DNA of 64,000 bases. Source: Serinus canaria. Its lineage: Eukaryota > Chordata > Aves > Passeriformes > Fringillidae. The translations under genes and the position numbers were made by a program. The notes under the pieces were generated by a model that worked only from the letters and a program-made list of their open reading frames with translations, was not told the origin of the DNA and did no database searches. This document shows positions 63,657 to 64,000 of this stretch, one piece after another (the first letter of the stretch is position 1; the number at the start of each line of letters is the position of its first letter). The stretch spans positions 44,895,433 to 44,959,432 of the forward strand of contig NC_066343.1 of assembly GCF_022539315.1 (NCBI RefSeq), read 5' to 3'.

Positions 63657-64000
63657 AGGATCATGCAGTCATATAATGATTTGGGTGTTGTAAGGGACTT
63701 TCAAAGGTCTTCTGTTCCAAATGCCACTGCCCCGGGGAGAGACACCTTCTACTAGACCAGGTTTCTCCAAGCCCCTTCCAGTCTGGCCTTGAGCATCTCC
63801 AGAACTGGGCATCCTGAGCTCTATGGACAACATGTGCCAGTGCCTCACCACCCTCACAGTAAATAATTCCTCCCTAGTCTCTTCTAGTTTAAAACTGTTC
63901 CTCTTTTACCTATCACTATCTATATCTATAAAACAGGCCGCCCTCTTTTTTATAGGACACATTTAAAATTACTAGATGACATAAGTGATGCCTCTTCTCC
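63657..64000 (-). mobile_element. CR1 LINE 3' end, cut by the window edge
   Basis: The + strand starts 'aggatcatgcagtcatataa' then 'tgatttgggtgttgtaaggg' (decayed inverted CR1 terminus). It continues 'ccggggagagacaccttcta' (63732), 'aggtttctccaagccccttc' (63758), 'ttgagcatctccagaactgg' (63789), 'cctcaccaccctcacagtaa' (63842) and 'gatgcctcttctcc' at the last base. The element should continue past 64000. The 62-codon frame at 63669-63857 is inside it. Confidence 0.9.

Noticed and set aside
1..64000. CRISPR arrays, operons, ribosome binding sites, bacterial terminators
   Set aside because: The CR1 and avian LTR repeats show this is vertebrate nuclear DNA; no regularly spaced repeats were seen.

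Overview
The window is nuclear DNA from a bird. The evidence is repeated 3' ends of CR1 (chicken repeat 1) LINEs, recognised by the terminal octamer ATTCTATG/CATAGAAT and by their typical 3' sequence, plus two related families of avian ERVL-type LTR. The sequence does not let me name the species; the repeats fit a neoavian, perhaps passerine, genome. It is AT-rich. I found no coding exon I could defend, no RNA gene, no CRISPR array and no bacterial-style operon. The open frames of 60-148 codons are about what chance gives in 64 kb, or lie inside repeats. I read it as intergenic or deep intronic DNA.

Layout. 1-4.8 kb: a CR1 3' tail (+) facing a long CR1 fragment (-) that ends in a foldback hairpin, then a degraded LTR (3172-3980) and a perfect 19-bp-arm hairpin (4740-4783). 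4.8-18.2 kb: unique AT-rich DNA with a short CR1 tail at 11.1 kb, a T/G tract at 9.4 kb and a TATG-rich microsatellite at 13.4 kb. 18.2-18.7 kb: a nearly complete ERVL-type solo LTR (+). 21.4-22.0 kb: repeat-free, more complex sequence that is my best guess for a conserved non-coding (regulatory) element. 22.6-23.7 kb: two CR1 copies in the same orientation. 27-34 kb: strand-asymmetric T/G and A/C tracts and a small tandem duplication. 36.4-38.15 kb: two CR1 elements head to tail, the first keeping reverse-transcriptase-domain remnants. 46.1 kb: a 48-bp near-perfect palindrome. 47.7-48.3 kb: a CpG-rich solo LTR with an exact 6-bp target-site duplication, the youngest-looking insertion here. 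50.35-50.73 kb: a CR1 fragment, then a 30-bp exact tandem duplication at 51.03 kb. 60.9-61.5 kb: a second ERVL-type LTR (-). 63.66 kb to the end: a CR1 (-) running out of the window.

The repeats show successive retroelement insertion into a gene-poor region. The ERV copies are non-coding LTRs; I saw no gag, pol or env. No new gene system was found. The best leads are the CpG-rich LTR, the candidate conserved element, the foldback structures and one short protein-like frame at 52.15 kb. All family assignments are from memory of consensus sequences, not from a search.
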